Of a DNA stretch of 64,000 bases, positions 1 to 14,213 are shown one piece after another. The DNA lies in contig NC_084663.1 of the NCBI RefSeq assembly GCF_028389875.1, positions 121,853,801-121,917,800 of the forward strand, written 5' to 3'. Numbering within the stretch: position 1 is the stretch's first letter; the number at the start of each line of letters is the position of its first letter. The position numbers and the translations under genes are program-made. Under the pieces are notes generated by a model. That model searched no databases. It was not told the origin of the DNA and saw only the letters and a list, made by a program, of their open reading frames with translations. This DNA comes from Rhea pennata (Eukaryota; Chordata; Aves; Rheiformes; Rheidae).

Positions 1-3000
1 TAAGCCAGTAACATCCTTCTGCAAGATGAAAGGGATAGAGAAAGTTCTTCCTATAGAGTAGATACTAGATGGGTGATGCCTTTTGAAAAAGATATCATTA
101 GAAAGACCTATTGTCAAACCACTGGCTTCTGGTCATGACCATCCTGATGTAATAGCACAATGTGTCATCTTCAGAGGAAGATGCTGAGTTTTCTGGACTC
201 TGAAATAATCAGCACAAAAGAATTACTTACAAGGGTATACAGGAGTGTGGAGACTTGGTGGCAGGTGTTGTAGCTGTCCATGTGCACTTACTGGGCAAGT
301 TGGGAAGAATCCATGTGCTGTCGGTTTTCCTTTCCTGATTTCCCATACAATTGCCATTCATGAGAAGGGATGCCTTGGTCAGCTCCTGTGTTGTGGAAAG
401 AGAGACACACAGTAACCTGGGAGGAGAAGTGTGAATGCAGGCACATGTGCAACAACTGTCACAGGAAAGAAACGACTTCCATCTTTGAATGTGAAAGCAA
501 GATGGCCAATTTGCAAAAACCCAGTTCTAGAGCTACATAAAGAGGTGGAAATTGCTCTTTTGTCACATGCCTAGTATTGGTATACTGGATCTTATACATA
601 ACATAGTGGTATAGTGTTCCACACTATAACACTTGACCGCCATCTCCAGGAAGTCTTCTCCTGCTCTAATGCACATTGAAGCATCCCCCCACTGGAAAAT
701 TTGGCACTCTGTATTTAACTATTTGGCCAAGGGGAATATTTTCTACTCTAACACTGAAGAAATCATAGGCAAGTCTTAGACCATCCAGTAATAATTTGAG
801 AAAATGTATACTGTGGTGCCAGTGGGGACTTGTATTCTGGTATCAGTCTTTGTTAAAAGTGGGGGAAAAAAAAAGTATCTCTAGAAACAAAAAAAAAATA
901 GGGAAAGGCAACAAAGGTGCTCAGGGGTACAGAAAAAGTTCAACAGTAAAGCAGCTTAAATAAAGTAGGATTCTTCAGACTGAAAATGATCATTGATAGT
1001 GAGAGTGGGCTGTAAATCTTGGAACATCTAAAGCAGGTGACTGGGAAACACTTTTCTTTTTCTCAGAAACAAAGAATAAGGCACAATGAAATTATCAAGA
1101 GCAACTATAGAAGCAGAGGAGATAAATACAAGAGGAACCAGAAAACTTTTAGACAGGTTCAAAAAGGTAAAGTTCATTAGTGACTTTTAAACATGCACTT
1201 GTCCTAATGGTACCTGCATTATGGGGAGACAGTAAATTGCTGATGATGAGTATACAAAGAAAAGGATGAGTCTCATTTTATAATTTATTCTTAGCATCTG
1301 TCACTGACCAATATCAGAAACAGGATAAAAGGTTACATGGACTGTTGGTGTGACTCACTATGGCAATATTTATTTCATATTGGTGTTCTTTGTAGGTTCT
1401 TTTTATGGAATCAGCACTTACAATCAGTTTCTTGGCTTGGCTGTGTTTGCCATCAAGTTCTACAAAAGAATTTGGACAATTTCAATTCATTAGCCAACCT
1501 TTTGTGATAAAAGAGTCAGCTGCATGGAGAAAAGAAAGACACTTTCGGTAACTGGAAGTCTCTTTTCCGGCTTGTTCACAGAATGCATTGCTCATAATTC
1601 AGCTGCTGTTAAATAAGGGGACCTTGCACCTCAGTAAGGTCATGGTCAGAGATTTATGTCCTGCTTGAACTGATGATGAAAGTTGGTGTTATCTAATTGT
1701 AGCATATTCTGCCTTATCCTCTTACACTGCTATGGTGGTACATTTTGCAATTAGAACAAGTATAATGAGAACAGAGCTTTAATTCTGAAATTCAATAGAA
1801 CCAAATCAGATTTCCACTGATTTGAAAAAGAAATACCTCATTTACAAATCCAGAGGACTGCTGGTGCGAGGATCAGGCCTACTCGCTATGTGGAGAGGAA
1901 GGCGCAGTGGGAAACAAACTCTAGCTATTGCCTGTCGTTTAGGGGAAATAATGATGGCAGCAGACAGGAGGACGCTGGAGCCCACACGTACAGCACAGAC
2001 ATCAGAGGCCAACAGAAACATGGAGCCTCATCTTCATCCCTGGCCATAAAACCACTCCCCTGCCCTGTCTTGACAGCTGGGTTGACCGTAATGCCTACAA
2101 AGCACAGCTGTCTAATAACAGCCAGGCAAGCAGCCAGCACAGTTGTTATGGCTGAGTCCTGATTACATGATTAGTTTGTGATTCAACACGTGAGACCAAA
2201 AGCAGCTTTAATTACCATTTCTGCCATCCTTCTTCTGCTCACTTACTGGCTTCACCCACTTGCAGTGTCTTCTCCAAAGCAGCACGGCAGGAGCTCCTTG
2301 AGGGCAGGGTATCACTTTCTGGGTGGTTTCTCCACCAACCAGGATAATGAGGCCACAATTCACTCCAGCTGCTGGAGTGTCCCTGAAACACAGCAAAAGG
2401 AGGTGATTAATAATACACTGTTGTCTGAGTAAAAGCAGAGTGCTAAAATGGTACGTGACAGGGAGCCAGCTTGCCACTTCTGGCCCTCTGCAGCCCGTTC
2501 TCATGTACACGGTCTGCTCTGGGGAGCACAGCGACAGCACGGCCCCGAGCGTATTAAACAAACACACCAGAAAAATGCCATAGTCAAGCATTGCAATAAG
2601 CTTAATTTAGCTTCCATAAACCAAAAGACCAGCTTCGGAAAGAAACCATCAGTTTTCATCTCATTTTGCCCTTTTTTTAAAAATTATTTTTAATAGACCT
2701 TCTGGTCTGAGTCTTGGGGATTTTGTGTTCTTTTCACTGTCTCGTGCTTTCTTTTCAACCAGAGGCACCAGAACTTGTTTAGAGACGGAGACTGATACTT
2801 TGATGTCACCTGGCCCAGAGACTAAGGCTCGAAGAAGAGCAGACACAGCGACCCTGATGGTAAAAACAAGATGCGGAGCCCATGACAGCGAGCGGCCAGG
2901 CCAAAGGGGCTTGTGCTCCTTCAGCGCCTCCCACACTACACGCTTTGCCTTCCCGTGCTCTTCCCCACTGCCACCAAACCTGTTGCTTCTCAAGAGGGAT

Positions 3001-3250
3001 TAAAAGAGAGGGGGAAAAAAAAGTTAATTTCCTTGCAGACCAGGATTTGTGTCAGCCTTGAGAGTGTGTCTCCAAGCAAATCCTTGTTTACCTAATGAAT
3101 TAACTGAAAAGGAGCAAAAGTCACTTGTGGGTAAAGACGTGATAAGCTGGAGTGTATCAGAGGTAGTTAGCCTGCTTTCACAACTGGGGTCACTGGTTAC
3201 CAACCAAAATTTTGGCAAACAAGAGTTTACTAGTATTTTTTTCCCCTGCT
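1..3250. other. Intergenic, no gene recognised
   Basis: No open frame here resembles a known protein family and no chain of spliced exons could be assembled on either strand. In mammals PKNOX1 lies on this side of CBS, transcribed toward it. I looked for its homeodomain and C-terminal coding sequence and saw none. AATAAA hexamers exist on the plus strand (for example near 957), but nothing ties them to a transcript. The stretch may be intergenic or the far 3'UTR of a gene outside the window. Confidence 0.5.
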
Positions 3251-3269
3251 CCCAAGGCCTAGTCATGCC

Positions 3270-3950
3270 CGTCTCTGCCATTTTGTGGCGGGGCGGAAGA
3301 GGAGGAGAGGGGAAGGCGCTCAAACCAAGATGCTGGGGAGGCCCTGCCCCGCACCTGCCGCTGCGCGTCTGCAGGCCGAGTTGGGGCTGCCCGGTCTCGC
3401 CTAGCACCAGCCACAGCCTGGCCGCACGGCCGCCATCACCGTGTTAAGGGCGACGCCAAGCTGGCCACGCGCACACACCCACAAAATGGCAGCGGGTGCA
3501 GCAGCCAGCTCGTTTCGCTAGGCGCACGGACTGACCTCCTTGCCGCGCGGCGGGCAGGACAGGGACCGAATTCACTGAAAAAAAAAGGTTCAGGGCTGGG
3601 CTCAGGGTCACATTTTCTTTTCCAGGTGATGGAGGTGGCCACCAGCTGGCACAGAGACCCCCGGGAGCTGGAGCCCCACATTCCTGCCTGGCCAGGAAGG
3701 CCTCTGATCTCTAGGATGCAGCCAAATGCCCGGGCTCGTTCCCACATTCCCACACTTCAGTTAACTTCACCCCCTCCCCAGTCGTGGCTCACCAGAGGCC
3801 CAAGCAGGGAGAGGAGACCTCTCTCCCCAAGACAGATGGCCCCCGCGGCGGCAGCGAGGAGCCAGTGTTGCTGGCGGCCTTGGACTGCGAGTGTGGCCGC
3901 AGAGAGTGAGCCAGCACAGGGGGAGGAAATGCGACGAAACTGGCCTCCCA
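3270..3950. promoter_or_regulatory. Orphan GC/CpG-rich patch, possible promoter
   Basis: Base composition changes abruptly from the AT-rich surroundings to GC-rich DNA with many CpGs, densest at about 3285-3560 and again at 3835-3945. It contains a GGGGCGG GC box (near 3290) and two YY1-like motifs on opposite strands, GCCATTTTGTGG near 3278 and AAAATGGCAGC near 3483. A good plus-strand splice acceptor (pyrimidine run ending TTTTCCAG) follows at about 3613-3625. No convincing coding exon is visible: a 162-codon open frame at 3626-4114 has no recognisable domain. This is most easily read as a CpG-island promoter or enhancer of an unrecognised, perhaps noncoding, transcript. Confidence 0.4.
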
Positions 3951-5390
3951 TTAGCAGCTTTTTGCTGAGGTGTGGGGAACAGGATTTTATATGCGCCTCT
4001 GCAAGCGACAGGGGGATACCCAAGCAGGGTACCCAAGCCTGGAGGGAAGAGCATTACTGGTGCTCGTCTTCTTCAGATAATATTACAGCCTCATTGCTGT
4101 GCTCAGTTCCCTAAACATCCAACATAAACACATTGCAAGGAATAGGATTTCCATTCATTCAGCCCCCGAAGTGGGTACAGATAAAGCTTCTAAAAGCCCA
4201 AAGAGCAAAAAACAGTACCTGCCCCTTGACCATGTCAACACTGACATTCATTACTGTGGGAGGAGTTCTCGAGCAACTGCATAAAGATTGGTTAGTTCCT
4301 CGTATAATGCGATGTGACCGTGTAGATATCCTTCTAAATACAGAACATTTTAAGATCTCTGTGTAGCTGTGCCCTAGGGCCTGAATTTATATTTAAATTA
4401 AGATATGCCCCAAAGCACTAGGATTCTGAAGATATCCTCAAAAAAAACTGCCTGAAGAGTAGGAACTCCAGTAATGTCTATGTGAGACTGTAGACAACCT
4501 GAAATGGTAGCTCTAGTACCAAAGGGAAGGCAGAATCTGACCTTCCCATATCTTTCTGAGGCCTCGAGATGACACCAATGAGCTGCTCCCCAGCTGATAG
4601 TTTCAACAGTTACATCGTGCTAACATGCACTCTGGGTGATAAGTAGGAAAAGAAAGAGGGATGAGATTGCAGTGCAAAGTCTGACTGCAGTCAAGGATTG
4701 CTGAGATGAGTAATATCCAAAGCAAACATCTCCCCACGCTGCCTCCAATGCAGTTTTAAGTCACCTTGTGTCACAAAGCAGAGATATGTCCTCTCTTGAT
4801 TAAGGAAACTCTTACCTATGTCCCAGGCACAAACCCAAATCCTCCTCCTACCCTTGCCTGAAGCTTCAATTATCATCTGCTCAGCTGTCAAATACATCTA
4901 ATTTGTTTTAGGTGTCCTGTAATGACCCCATTACTCTCTGAGTCCAGGACTGTTATATAGAGAAGTTTGAGACAGCACAGAATGGACTACAGATACGGGG
5001 AAATAGCCCAAGTTGGTTGGAATGGCGAGGCAATCCAAGACACAGGGCGTAGGAACATATAATTCTGCAGCTTCTACTACTTAATAAAAATATATGACAA
5101 GGAGCATAGGGTAATGTTTATAGAGTACTTTGCAGATAAGAGATTTCAGTTATTAAGTTAAATTACTGCACTGATAACTTGAAAAGGAAGAAAACACAGA
5201 TAGTCCTACACAGACTGAATGGAAATAAAAATGAAGTCAGCAGAGGAGAGAGTTTCCACGCTGACTTCCTCCAGACTTCTGTACACATTCAAAGCAAAAT
5301 ACAATCTTCCTGTGTTATTTAAAAAATGAGTGCATTTTAAAGAAAAGGTGTTTCTCTCACTAAGACAAAGGCAAAAGCAATTTGTCAACA
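3951..5390. other. Intergenic, nothing recognised
   Basis: AT-rich unique sequence. No coding exon, RNA gene or repeat family could be recognised. Short open frames on both strands look random. Confidence 0.5.
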
Positions 5391-5392
5391 AA

Positions 5393-5625
5393 GTCACAGA
5401 ATGACCCAGTTTAGGAGGGACTGTGGAACATCTCCAGTCCAATCTCCTGCACAAAGGAGGGTCAACACTCAGTTCAGACCAGAGCTATGCCTAGTTAGTC
5501 TTGAAAATCTCCAAGGACGAAGACTGCACAACCGCTGTGGGCAACCTACTACTCTGCCCAACTGACCTTATGGTGCAAAGTCAGAACCTCCCCGCTTTTC
5601 AGATATGTTCCGATCTTGCTGAAAA
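5393..5625 (-). mobile_element. CR1 LINE 3' fragment, decayed
   Basis: The plus strand begins with TCACAGAATGACCCAG, then a 'GGAGGGACTGTGGAACATCTCCAGTCC'-type passage, a CTCCTGCACAAAGGAGGGTC stretch and CTCCAAGGACGAAGACTGCA. This is the reverse complement of the conserved 3' end of avian CR1 elements. Divergence is high and only the last roughly 230 bp are recognisable, so this is an old, 5'-truncated, inactive copy. The distal edge is approximate. Confidence 0.75.
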
Positions 5626-8600
5626 CACAGACACTCCCCAAATCACAGTCAGCCTTTAAATAGGCTCAGAAACAGAGGCTACAGTATTCTTATTTTTTTT
5701 AAAGCCTTTCCATGATAACAATATTATCTGATTAGTAGGCATTGCTCCCATGTAGTTTGCTATTAGGAAAGAAGCATGATCAGTAATAGATAAACCATAC
5801 TTACCTCTTTCAGTGTATTAGCTGAGTACCTTCCCGGCAGTTCAGCTATGAGCTTATATGCATCCATGTGATAGAGAACACCAATGAGCAGCAGTAGAGC
5901 ACTCTGTGGAGAGGTGCTGATTGGTCCTGCCCTGTACCTGATTAGGCCCAGCATCTGACTGCTCTCCAAGCTTAAATGATAGGGATATTAAGAAGATAAG
6001 CAATTTATTGTTCAATCTTACTTACACTTATCTTCTTAAGTGCTTTCATCCCATCCCCCAGCAATATTGGGATCTTTTCAGAATTTCACTTTGATCTCAT
6101 TTCAGGTCTCACACTTAAACCACTGCTTAAATCCAGCTCTAGTTTACGTCAACATGTGCTTTGTTGAATCAGGCACAAATAATAACATAAATGAAATACA
6201 GAATTAGGTGCTGCTTGATGTAAACTCTCTATGTCCTTTGGCAATCGAGGGTAGCCTTCAGACATGAATCTCCATCTTTCTCATGCTAATTCTGATTCCT
6301 CATGATTATTATTAAGTCACACAAGAGCACTAAACATTTACAGCTCTAGAGTGATTCCCAAATGCTGGCTGGTGCAATTATAAAATTATATGAGTGCAGA
6401 TTTATCTGAAGAGAATGAGTCCCAGGGGAATGTGGGAGCCTCACTTCCTCACTCCTTCCTGCAGCCAACACAGTGCACAGACGCCTGGCCCAGACTAGGG
6501 CTATGCTCACTCACAACACTGTCATGAGGGAAACTTCACTGCTATTCAGGCAATCAAGTGACAATAATGCAATTGGAATGCTTATTTTGGAATTAAACCT
6601 TTCAAAGACGTGACAGTTATGAGTATTAGCACAGGAATTATATTACCTTTGGTCTTTTTGCAGTAAATGAAATCTTTGGAAAACATTGCCAGAGCTAATC
6701 CATTGTAGAAAAATCTTGTGAGCTATCTGATGTGACACAGATCATGCAGGTCTCTCTTAAAGAAGCTGTAAATAATCCTAAATTCAGTAAGAACTGCATT
6801 TTCCAGTTACAGAATAACCCAGCCATCTCTTTTTGGCTACCTTCTGAAGCAGCCTGTGAAGCAGCACATGCTTGAAGTAAAGCCACATTTAAAAATAAGA
6901 TTCTTGTTTTCAGTGACCAAACTGAAAGCAATGGGAGCATACGATCTTTTCAACCTAAACTGAAAAAGAGATTTAGGTGAGTAGTTGGAGCGAGGGATGC
7001 TCATTTTGAAATAAAATACTTTGTTTAGGGAATTTTCTTAATTCCTTGCTCTTGCAAGAAGGTATTACAGAAGATTTAATTGCTGTGCACAGTGGAGAGA
7101 GCATCTACTTTTAAAATATCATCTGAAAAACTCCTTGCACAGAAAACTTCATAATACTCATGTCGCTGGGGTTGGAAGGGATGTAGCACTCAGAGTTTTT
7201 TCTGAGTGCATAACAGAAGAGATTTTTCATGACCACTGAGCCATCCTTCAGATGGATTTCTCCTAGGGAAGACAATCAGTTTTTCAAACACTCCTTATTT
7301 AAAGAGGGAGAAATCCATGTTTTACCCTCCCATATTTTTCTATCATCTCTTGCATTTTAATAATCAAAACAGCTTTTTCAGAGCAGCTGAAGCAACGTGG
7401 TGAGGCTTTGTATGATTTCAGATGAAGAGAGGTTAGCAATGTTCCAGGAAGGCCCAGCAGATGATTCAGAGCAGGATGGCCTTTGGCTTTTGGCTTTTCT
7501 TTGCCTCTCAGATGAAGACATACTGCTGTAAAAACAGGGGATCAAAACCACTGCTGGTCAGTCTGAAAGGGGAAGTGAGTTGGGTCACAATACCTGCTTG
7601 TTGATCTGAATTGTAGAGGCAAACTGGAAAAAAAGAAAGATTTTACCTGCTGTTAAATATATTTTTTACCTGTTTAATATGCCAAATGTAAAAACTACTC
7701 CGGCTGAAATATGGTAAAAGTAATTTGTCAAAAATACAGAGTGTATGAAAATGTCCTCACCATGATTTAAATCTTACCAAAAATGAATTAAAAAAATAAT
7801 TGTCTGTAATTAGACCCCACTGCCCTGAGAAGTGTCATGTTTCATAAATAGCCTAAGCTTGGCAGGGTTCTTTGTGAGAGGTATGCTAGCAAGGAGAAGC
7901 TTGTTACAGCCCAACAATCAGAAATGATTTAGTTTTTACTACTATTACATTTTTATTACTGCCTTGAAGAAGTCATTTGCACCCATCCAATTTAGAAGAG
8001 TTTGATATTTGCTTGTATAACCCACACAGTCACATTTTCAGTGTGTCTGATGTGTCTCCCTTGCTGGTCTTTTCACTACTAGTGATTACAGGGAGAGCTA
8101 TGCTCTAGAGGTAGGTGAGAGAAGGAACAAATTGTTAATATTTCCTATGAGGAAACAGGAAGGAATCCAAGGCACATGCATCTCCCACATCTTTGCAGGT
8201 CGGACCGCTGTGCTTGCCCCATGGAGCTGACCAGCAAACTCACAAATCCAGATGTGTCCCAAATGTATCAGTCCCACCGTGCACATTGGCTTCCCTTCAT
8301 TTTCCAAGTGGATCTGAACTATTTGGTATATACTAGTTTGCATGAAATACAGGGATATTCTTGCATGCATGCTAGCTGTTTACCCTGTTTCTTTGAGTGT
8401 AGAAATCTGGCTAGTCACTGTTAAAAGAAGAGGCTACTTTCAAAGGCCTGAGAATTGGAAGTGAGAAAGAAGCACACGCATTTGTTTAGACAAGCTAGGC
8501 TGTACTGCTTACTTATAACAGAGTAGTTAACCTGCAATGTGAATAGCACCTAGTTTTGCCCCTAAATTGGCAGAATTTTTCTAAAAAATAACCCAGTGGG

Positions 8601-11600
8601 GCACAAGTGGCTGGTGTTTTTCCTTCTTGCCACACCACCTTGCAGGTACTGTACATTCTTCTGCACTTGCCATCCTCCAGCTTTATAACTGCTGCTGACC
8701 CAGACATTGGGCACAGAGCAAAGCTGTAGCTGGGCTTAGCCATGGCACATGGCTCTTCTCAGTCATTTCCTCCTGCCCTTGACAAACGCATGAGGTAGAT
8801 CCCATTTTATAGAATCCTCTGTTTGATGTAGTAGCATCTCATATCTGGTGGTACCCACATAAGTGACCCTTGCCTTTGGTCTTCCCTCCTGCCCCCCCAA
8901 CCTTCTAGCTCCTCCATAAACTGCCTGCTCCATTTAGGATGCCTAGAAAAACAGACCAGGAGAATGGATTTCACTTAAAAAGTAATGAATGGCAGGGAGA
9001 AAAGTTACATTTCGGTTGGACCTGGTCTGCAATCCAGTTCACTGTGCTGCTGTACAACACTTACGTTGATGCAGAACAGGGACAGTGCGGGGTGAGGACG
9101 TGCAGGGGGTGGAGAAGAGGGAGAGGGAAGCATTGGGGTGCGACATGCAGGAGACACCCAGCAAGGCTGAGGAGCAGGAGTCGCTGACAGCAGGAGGGCA
9201 AGGGCCTCCCAACCAGGCCCATCCCATAGTGCCTGGAGGTGGCAAGCAGAGCTAGGCTGGAGATGATGACTGGGGCTCCCCACAAGCCTGGGCCTACCAG
9301 GCATGGCCATGGGGACAAGGTGGCTCTGAGGCTGAGCTGGGGGCCTTGGTGGTGGCAGCCAGGTGAAAGGTTGGGCATGGGCCTGGCTGCAGTGTAGCTC
9401 CAGAAGGGAACAAGGTTGAGCTAACTAAGGCCTGAGATAAATGCCACTCCTGACCAAAGGGGGCCAGGGCCCACTTCTCACAGCTCCTTCTTGCAGCAGG
9501 CTGACCCAAGACCCTGGGGCTGCTCCACATCAGAGTTGGCCTTGAGCCCAGCGAGGCATGCAGGTCCTGATACAAAGACAATTTTAATCCTGAATTGTCA
9601 CGGAAATGTTACTCATTCATTTGTACCCTCAAGCCAGAAGAGATGCTCCGCAAACAAAGCCTTGGCTCCAGGTCACTCCACCTCTTCCTGCTGAATAATT
9701 TGTTACGATTTTTAGCCGCCAAGTGGCCTCAGCCACTGCTGTGCTTTATTTCTAGATAAAGCAAGTAAGAGTTCTCCTGTGATCCAGTGGATTCTGCTAT
9801 GGGGAACCTGTAACTTCCTTGAACCTCACCTCCTCAATCAGCTCTCCAACCTCCAAAGGGAATCCCTGGAAGCCAGCACCAACAGGATCTGTTATATACC
9901 ACTCTCAGGTAGCCCTGAGTTTTTTAATGGATGTTATCCAGCAACTCAGTGGAGGTAGCTTGAGTTACTTAGCCAGGGGCCTTAAAATACCAAGATCCTC
10001 TATGAACTTAAATTATTCATTTTTGAATCCCATTACAGAAACTTGACCAGAGTGCTTCTGGCCTGAATCCGGTCCCATGTTACAGATGTGCCATCCCATC
10101 TTCAGCTGGCATTGCTTTGGTGCTTAAATTGCTGCAATCACAGCTAATACAATGTCACGTTTTAAGCAAGGTTCCTTACCCTGCACTGCCCACAGTTCCT
10201 GCAGACACAAGGGGGTAAGACGCAAGTGATGCCAGGACCTCAGATTGGCCTGTGCCCCCATGTCATCTTGCTCTTCTGTTGGAAGCACCTGGGGCAGAGA
10301 AAGCCTGCCTACCTGCCTGCTAGTTCCCTTGCTATCTTGGAAATCACGCGGAGAATGGCTAAGAAGGCTTGTAGGAGGAAACAAGGCCTGGGGAATTCAC
10401 TCACGTGAAGCATCCCGAGGCAGCCGCAAGAAATGCCTGGAAGTCTTGCTGTATAGATTTTACTCTGGAGTAAGTGAGGTCGGTATACTCAGTAGCTTAT
10501 GTAGGCCAAGCTCTTTTCACACTGGCAGGAGTTAGATTTCTTCCCCTCAGAAATTCTCATCATCCTCATTCTGTTCCCCCTCCCACCTGTCCAGGGCTGA
10601 GGCCATATCACTAGTCCTCTGGGTTCCTCTCTGCACTGAGGTCACCCTTCCTATCCCTCCCTCTCCTATTTCAAAGTCCCTCGTTTCCATTTTCATCCTC
10701 TTCCCTCCCCAGCCTCTGAATTGACAACCTGAGGCAAACAGTTGGGAATGGCAGTGCCATAGGACACCACATTAGCATCTCCCAGAACCTACAGCCTTCT
10801 CACATTTTCAGCTTTACAGGCCCTGCAGCTTCAGCTGGCCGAGCCCATGACAAACACTAAAGGACCCCTACAGCTCCCCATTTCACCTCACATGCTGTGT
10901 GCTTCTTCTTTCCAACCCCTTAGACCACACAGGAGCTTCATACTTGAACTGAGCTGCCATTTGTGATGATGCCTCTCTTCTCATATGAATCTCTGTTTTG
11001 CCAGTATTTGCATCTGCATGGAGAGTTAGACCAGGCTGAGTAAGAGACAGCTTTGGTTACTCTTGGCTTCTGATCCGTGCAACTACAGACCTCATGGATG
11101 CACTAGTCAAATGCAAGTCATCCTCTGAGCCCTTTTCTCTCTCTTATCCCCCCTGTGGTTCTCTGCTTTTCACCAGAAGCAATGGGATCCTGACCACTGC
11201 TTAGGACATGACATGAAACTGGGAGCTGACTAGCTCCACTGCTAGAGTTACTCTTTTAATTCCCAGAAAAGAAGTCCATTTCTCACTCCTTGAGGAGCTA
11301 CTGCCTCCATTGTAAGCAAGCTAGCTTTGTTTCATGATGAATTTGTTTCTCTAGGGAAAGCTAAACCCTGGATTTCCTTCCGTGGCCGTTTTTACAGCCA
11401 CTTACCTCTTCAGAGTTATATTTCTGGTAAACCTTTCTTACTAAAGAATGTCTTCAGGGATATTTCATGTGAAAAGCTCAAACAGTTCCAGTTTTACCTG
11501 GCACCTCCATCAGCAACATATTTTTTTCCAAAGGGAATTTATTGCTTTTGTAAAGCAGCTTTCTGGACTGAAGTCCTCCGTTTATCTCCACAGCCGGTAC

Positions 11601-13674
11601 AGCAGATTATACCCAGTAATTTTCCCTGCATCTGTGAGGAGGGGCACCTCCATAGCCGAGGACAGTTCAGTCTTATCAGTGCCACCAGGTAGGGCCTTAA
11701 CAGCTAGAAAAAGCGTTGCCTCCTTTTTCAAAAATGGGGTGTGTGCAATCATCCGAATGCAACGCTCAAAATGGGGGAGGGGCGTACTACAAATGGGACA
11801 CCCCCTGGGCATGCCAAGGAGCTCAGGCAGGAGGAGTCGGGCAGAAAAAGGCACTACTTCTGGAAAAGAGCCTGGAAGCTGCAGGCTGGAGATCTGTCAC
11901 AGGCTCCTGTTTTGCTGTGATGCACTGAAGTTCCACTTTTCAGTTTAGGCAAAATTAATCAGCACCTTGGCCTGAAAAGCAGGAGGTGCCAAACCTGACT
12001 GTGAGCTCCTATCCTCAACCATCAGAGTCCTGAGTTCTCATCTGACGTCCAAAATTAACAGATTCAACTCACCAAAGGGCATAAGATTAACACAGAAAAA
12101 AAAAGGGACAGTTGTTTTGACTGGACTGGCAAGTATCTACTTCAGCCTGTTATGTGATAAGTGCCAGTGCTGCCACAGATAAGAGAGGTTGGCACAGGAC
12201 CTCTGCACATCTTCTTTCAGTGCCTGCAATATGTTCACATCCAGCTGACCTTCTCACCCAAGCCTAACCTCGTGGCTCCGTGGATGTTTTTCTAGGTAGC
12301 TGGACTGGCTAAAACTGCTCCTGGCCTACCTTGCTAGGGTATTTTTCAGTTTGTTCAGCTTCTCGTTTAGCACTACAGCTGTGGCTTGGTGCCACAAGCA
12401 GCAGCATGTTGGGGCAGGAATGCCTTTACCCTACTCATGGGTGGAACTTGATCCTATGAACTGTCTGCTGTTCTTCCTGCCTTGTTAGCCTTTGGCCTCT
12501 CTGCTGAAACAGTGAGCACTGCTCTGCAGTGGTGAACCTGGGAGTGACATTGGCCTTCTACATATCACATTGAGATATCAGGATCCATTTTGCTTTTTAG
12601 CAGACTGCCAAAAGGTGAAGGTAAGGTAATAATCTGCAATTGCTCCAAGGACAGTGTTTCAGCTAGTAACATAAAAGGGATGTGCAAAGGAAAGAAAGTT
12701 TCACGTATCATTCACTTGCTGCATTAGTCACATTGCTGGAGAGTAAACTGGACCAGGACTGAAAAGATAAAGCTGAAATAAAAGTAGTCTCTGTGTAAGA
12801 GGTAGGTCAACACTGCCCTCACAGGAAAACCTGGCATGCAGGTAAGTGAGCTGGCCACATGTTCACCCTGCACTTCAGTTGGACCTGCACCGGCACCTGA
12901 GGCAGGCAGAACTCCCTGTACCTCCTCATCACCCGGCCATTCCCCGGAAGCCTCTGCAGGTGATGGAGTAATGCACCAGCAAAATTGGCCGGTAGGGTTG
13001 TAAGTTACTGGCATGCGGCTGAGCAAGCACTGACCACATAGGGAAACAGGGACTGAAAACACCAAAGGAGAAGAGATTTACTTGCTTGTCTAAGTATAAA
13101 ACACCTTCACTCTAGTTTAATTTGAGTCTAATTTAAATTGATCAAGATGCTACAGAGGTGATCGGTAATGCAAATACATAGCTCTGAAATAGCAGCCATC
13201 TGTTCCTCCCATCTGTTTCTTATCCATAGAACAATCCCATGCACACCACTTTAGTTCATGCACCTTTGAGCATTATACCTTCACTACAATTCCAAAAAGA
13301 CATCACGTTCTCACAGAAACATAGGTTGGCCCATACCCCTTGTATTCATTCCCATGCACAAATATCTACCAACAGGCCATGCAAGGCAACTACTGCTGTA
13401 GGAACTTTAACAGTGGCATTTGAGTCCTTGGATCTACATAGAAAAAACAGAATGGCAATAAAACCAGCATAGGAAGCAGACTATAGGCTAGCCCACTGAC
13501 TCAGCCCTGCCACACTATCCACTTTTTAGAGACAGAGGAAAAGGAGTGCACAGAGTCGCACTCCGCACTGAAAGTGTGTGGGGATTTTGTTGCAGATGAA
13601 AATTTCTCACAAACAGTCCACAGCCTAATACACTTTCAACTTGACCCACCATTAAAAATAAACTTAGCCAGTGT
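5626..13674. other. Intergenic, no gene recognised
   Basis: About 8 kb in which I recognise no gene. Around 9.05-9.5 kb the sequence is more GC-rich but not CpG-dense, and the overlapping minus-strand open frames there (9005-9581) are low-complexity with no family resemblance. No tRNA- or snRNA-like sequence was seen. This would be the interval between CBS and the next gene to the left. Confidence 0.45.
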
Positions 13675-13694
13675 CATTTTGCAATCAAAGAGGT

Positions 13695-13700
13695 TTTATT
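13695..13700 (-). promoter_or_regulatory. Poly(A) signal, candidate distal CBS 3' end
   Basis: On the minus strand AATAAA is followed about 15-20 bases later by a CA-type cleavage context (TTGCAAAATG). This is the most convincing minus-strand polyadenylation site below the CBS stop codon, 4.66 kb away. Assignment to CBS is inference; a separate minus-strand transcript is possible. Confidence 0.45.
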
Positions 13701-14213
13701 GAGCTCTTTATATTGTACAGTGAACATTTGTGCAATGAATAGAGTATTGATTTCTACCCCCTCCTCAAAGCATAAAGACTTCTCTTTGTCATGGTAGTAT
13801 ATTGATACTACACACACACAGAAAGGCTGTTCGATGGCAGTGGCAATGCTAGGCAATTCCTAACAGTAAACATACTGTGTGAAGCTCACAACAGCAAGCA
13901 GAGGTTTTCCAAAAATGATTTAGCGATGAGCTTGGTCTGCAAATGAGACTGGCTAGCTACTTTGAGGAAAGACAGCCATATGGAGTTCTGCAATCTGCTG
14001 CAGCTTGTGGAAGGAGTGGGAAATAATCTTGGTCACTACAACATCAAAATGCTCCTTAACTCATTTCTCAACAATTCCTTGCAGGATGTTATACAGATTT
14101 TACTAATTGTCTTCATGTGAGAAAACAGAAGTATTTTTGCAGAGCCAAGAGAAAGCCAGAAGGACCGATATTCTCTTATATTGACATACAAATAGAGCAC
14201 AAAATGTTGATTG

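Noticed and set aside
3626-4114. 162-codon plus-strand open frame at the orphan CpG patch
   Set aside because: It follows a good splice acceptor, but the translation has no recognisable domain and unremarkable composition. Not called as a gene without transcript evidence.
1-13000. PKNOX1 3' end expected beside CBS
   Set aside because: No homeodomain or PKNOX1 C-terminal sequence was visible in any frame; synteny alone is not enough to annotate it.
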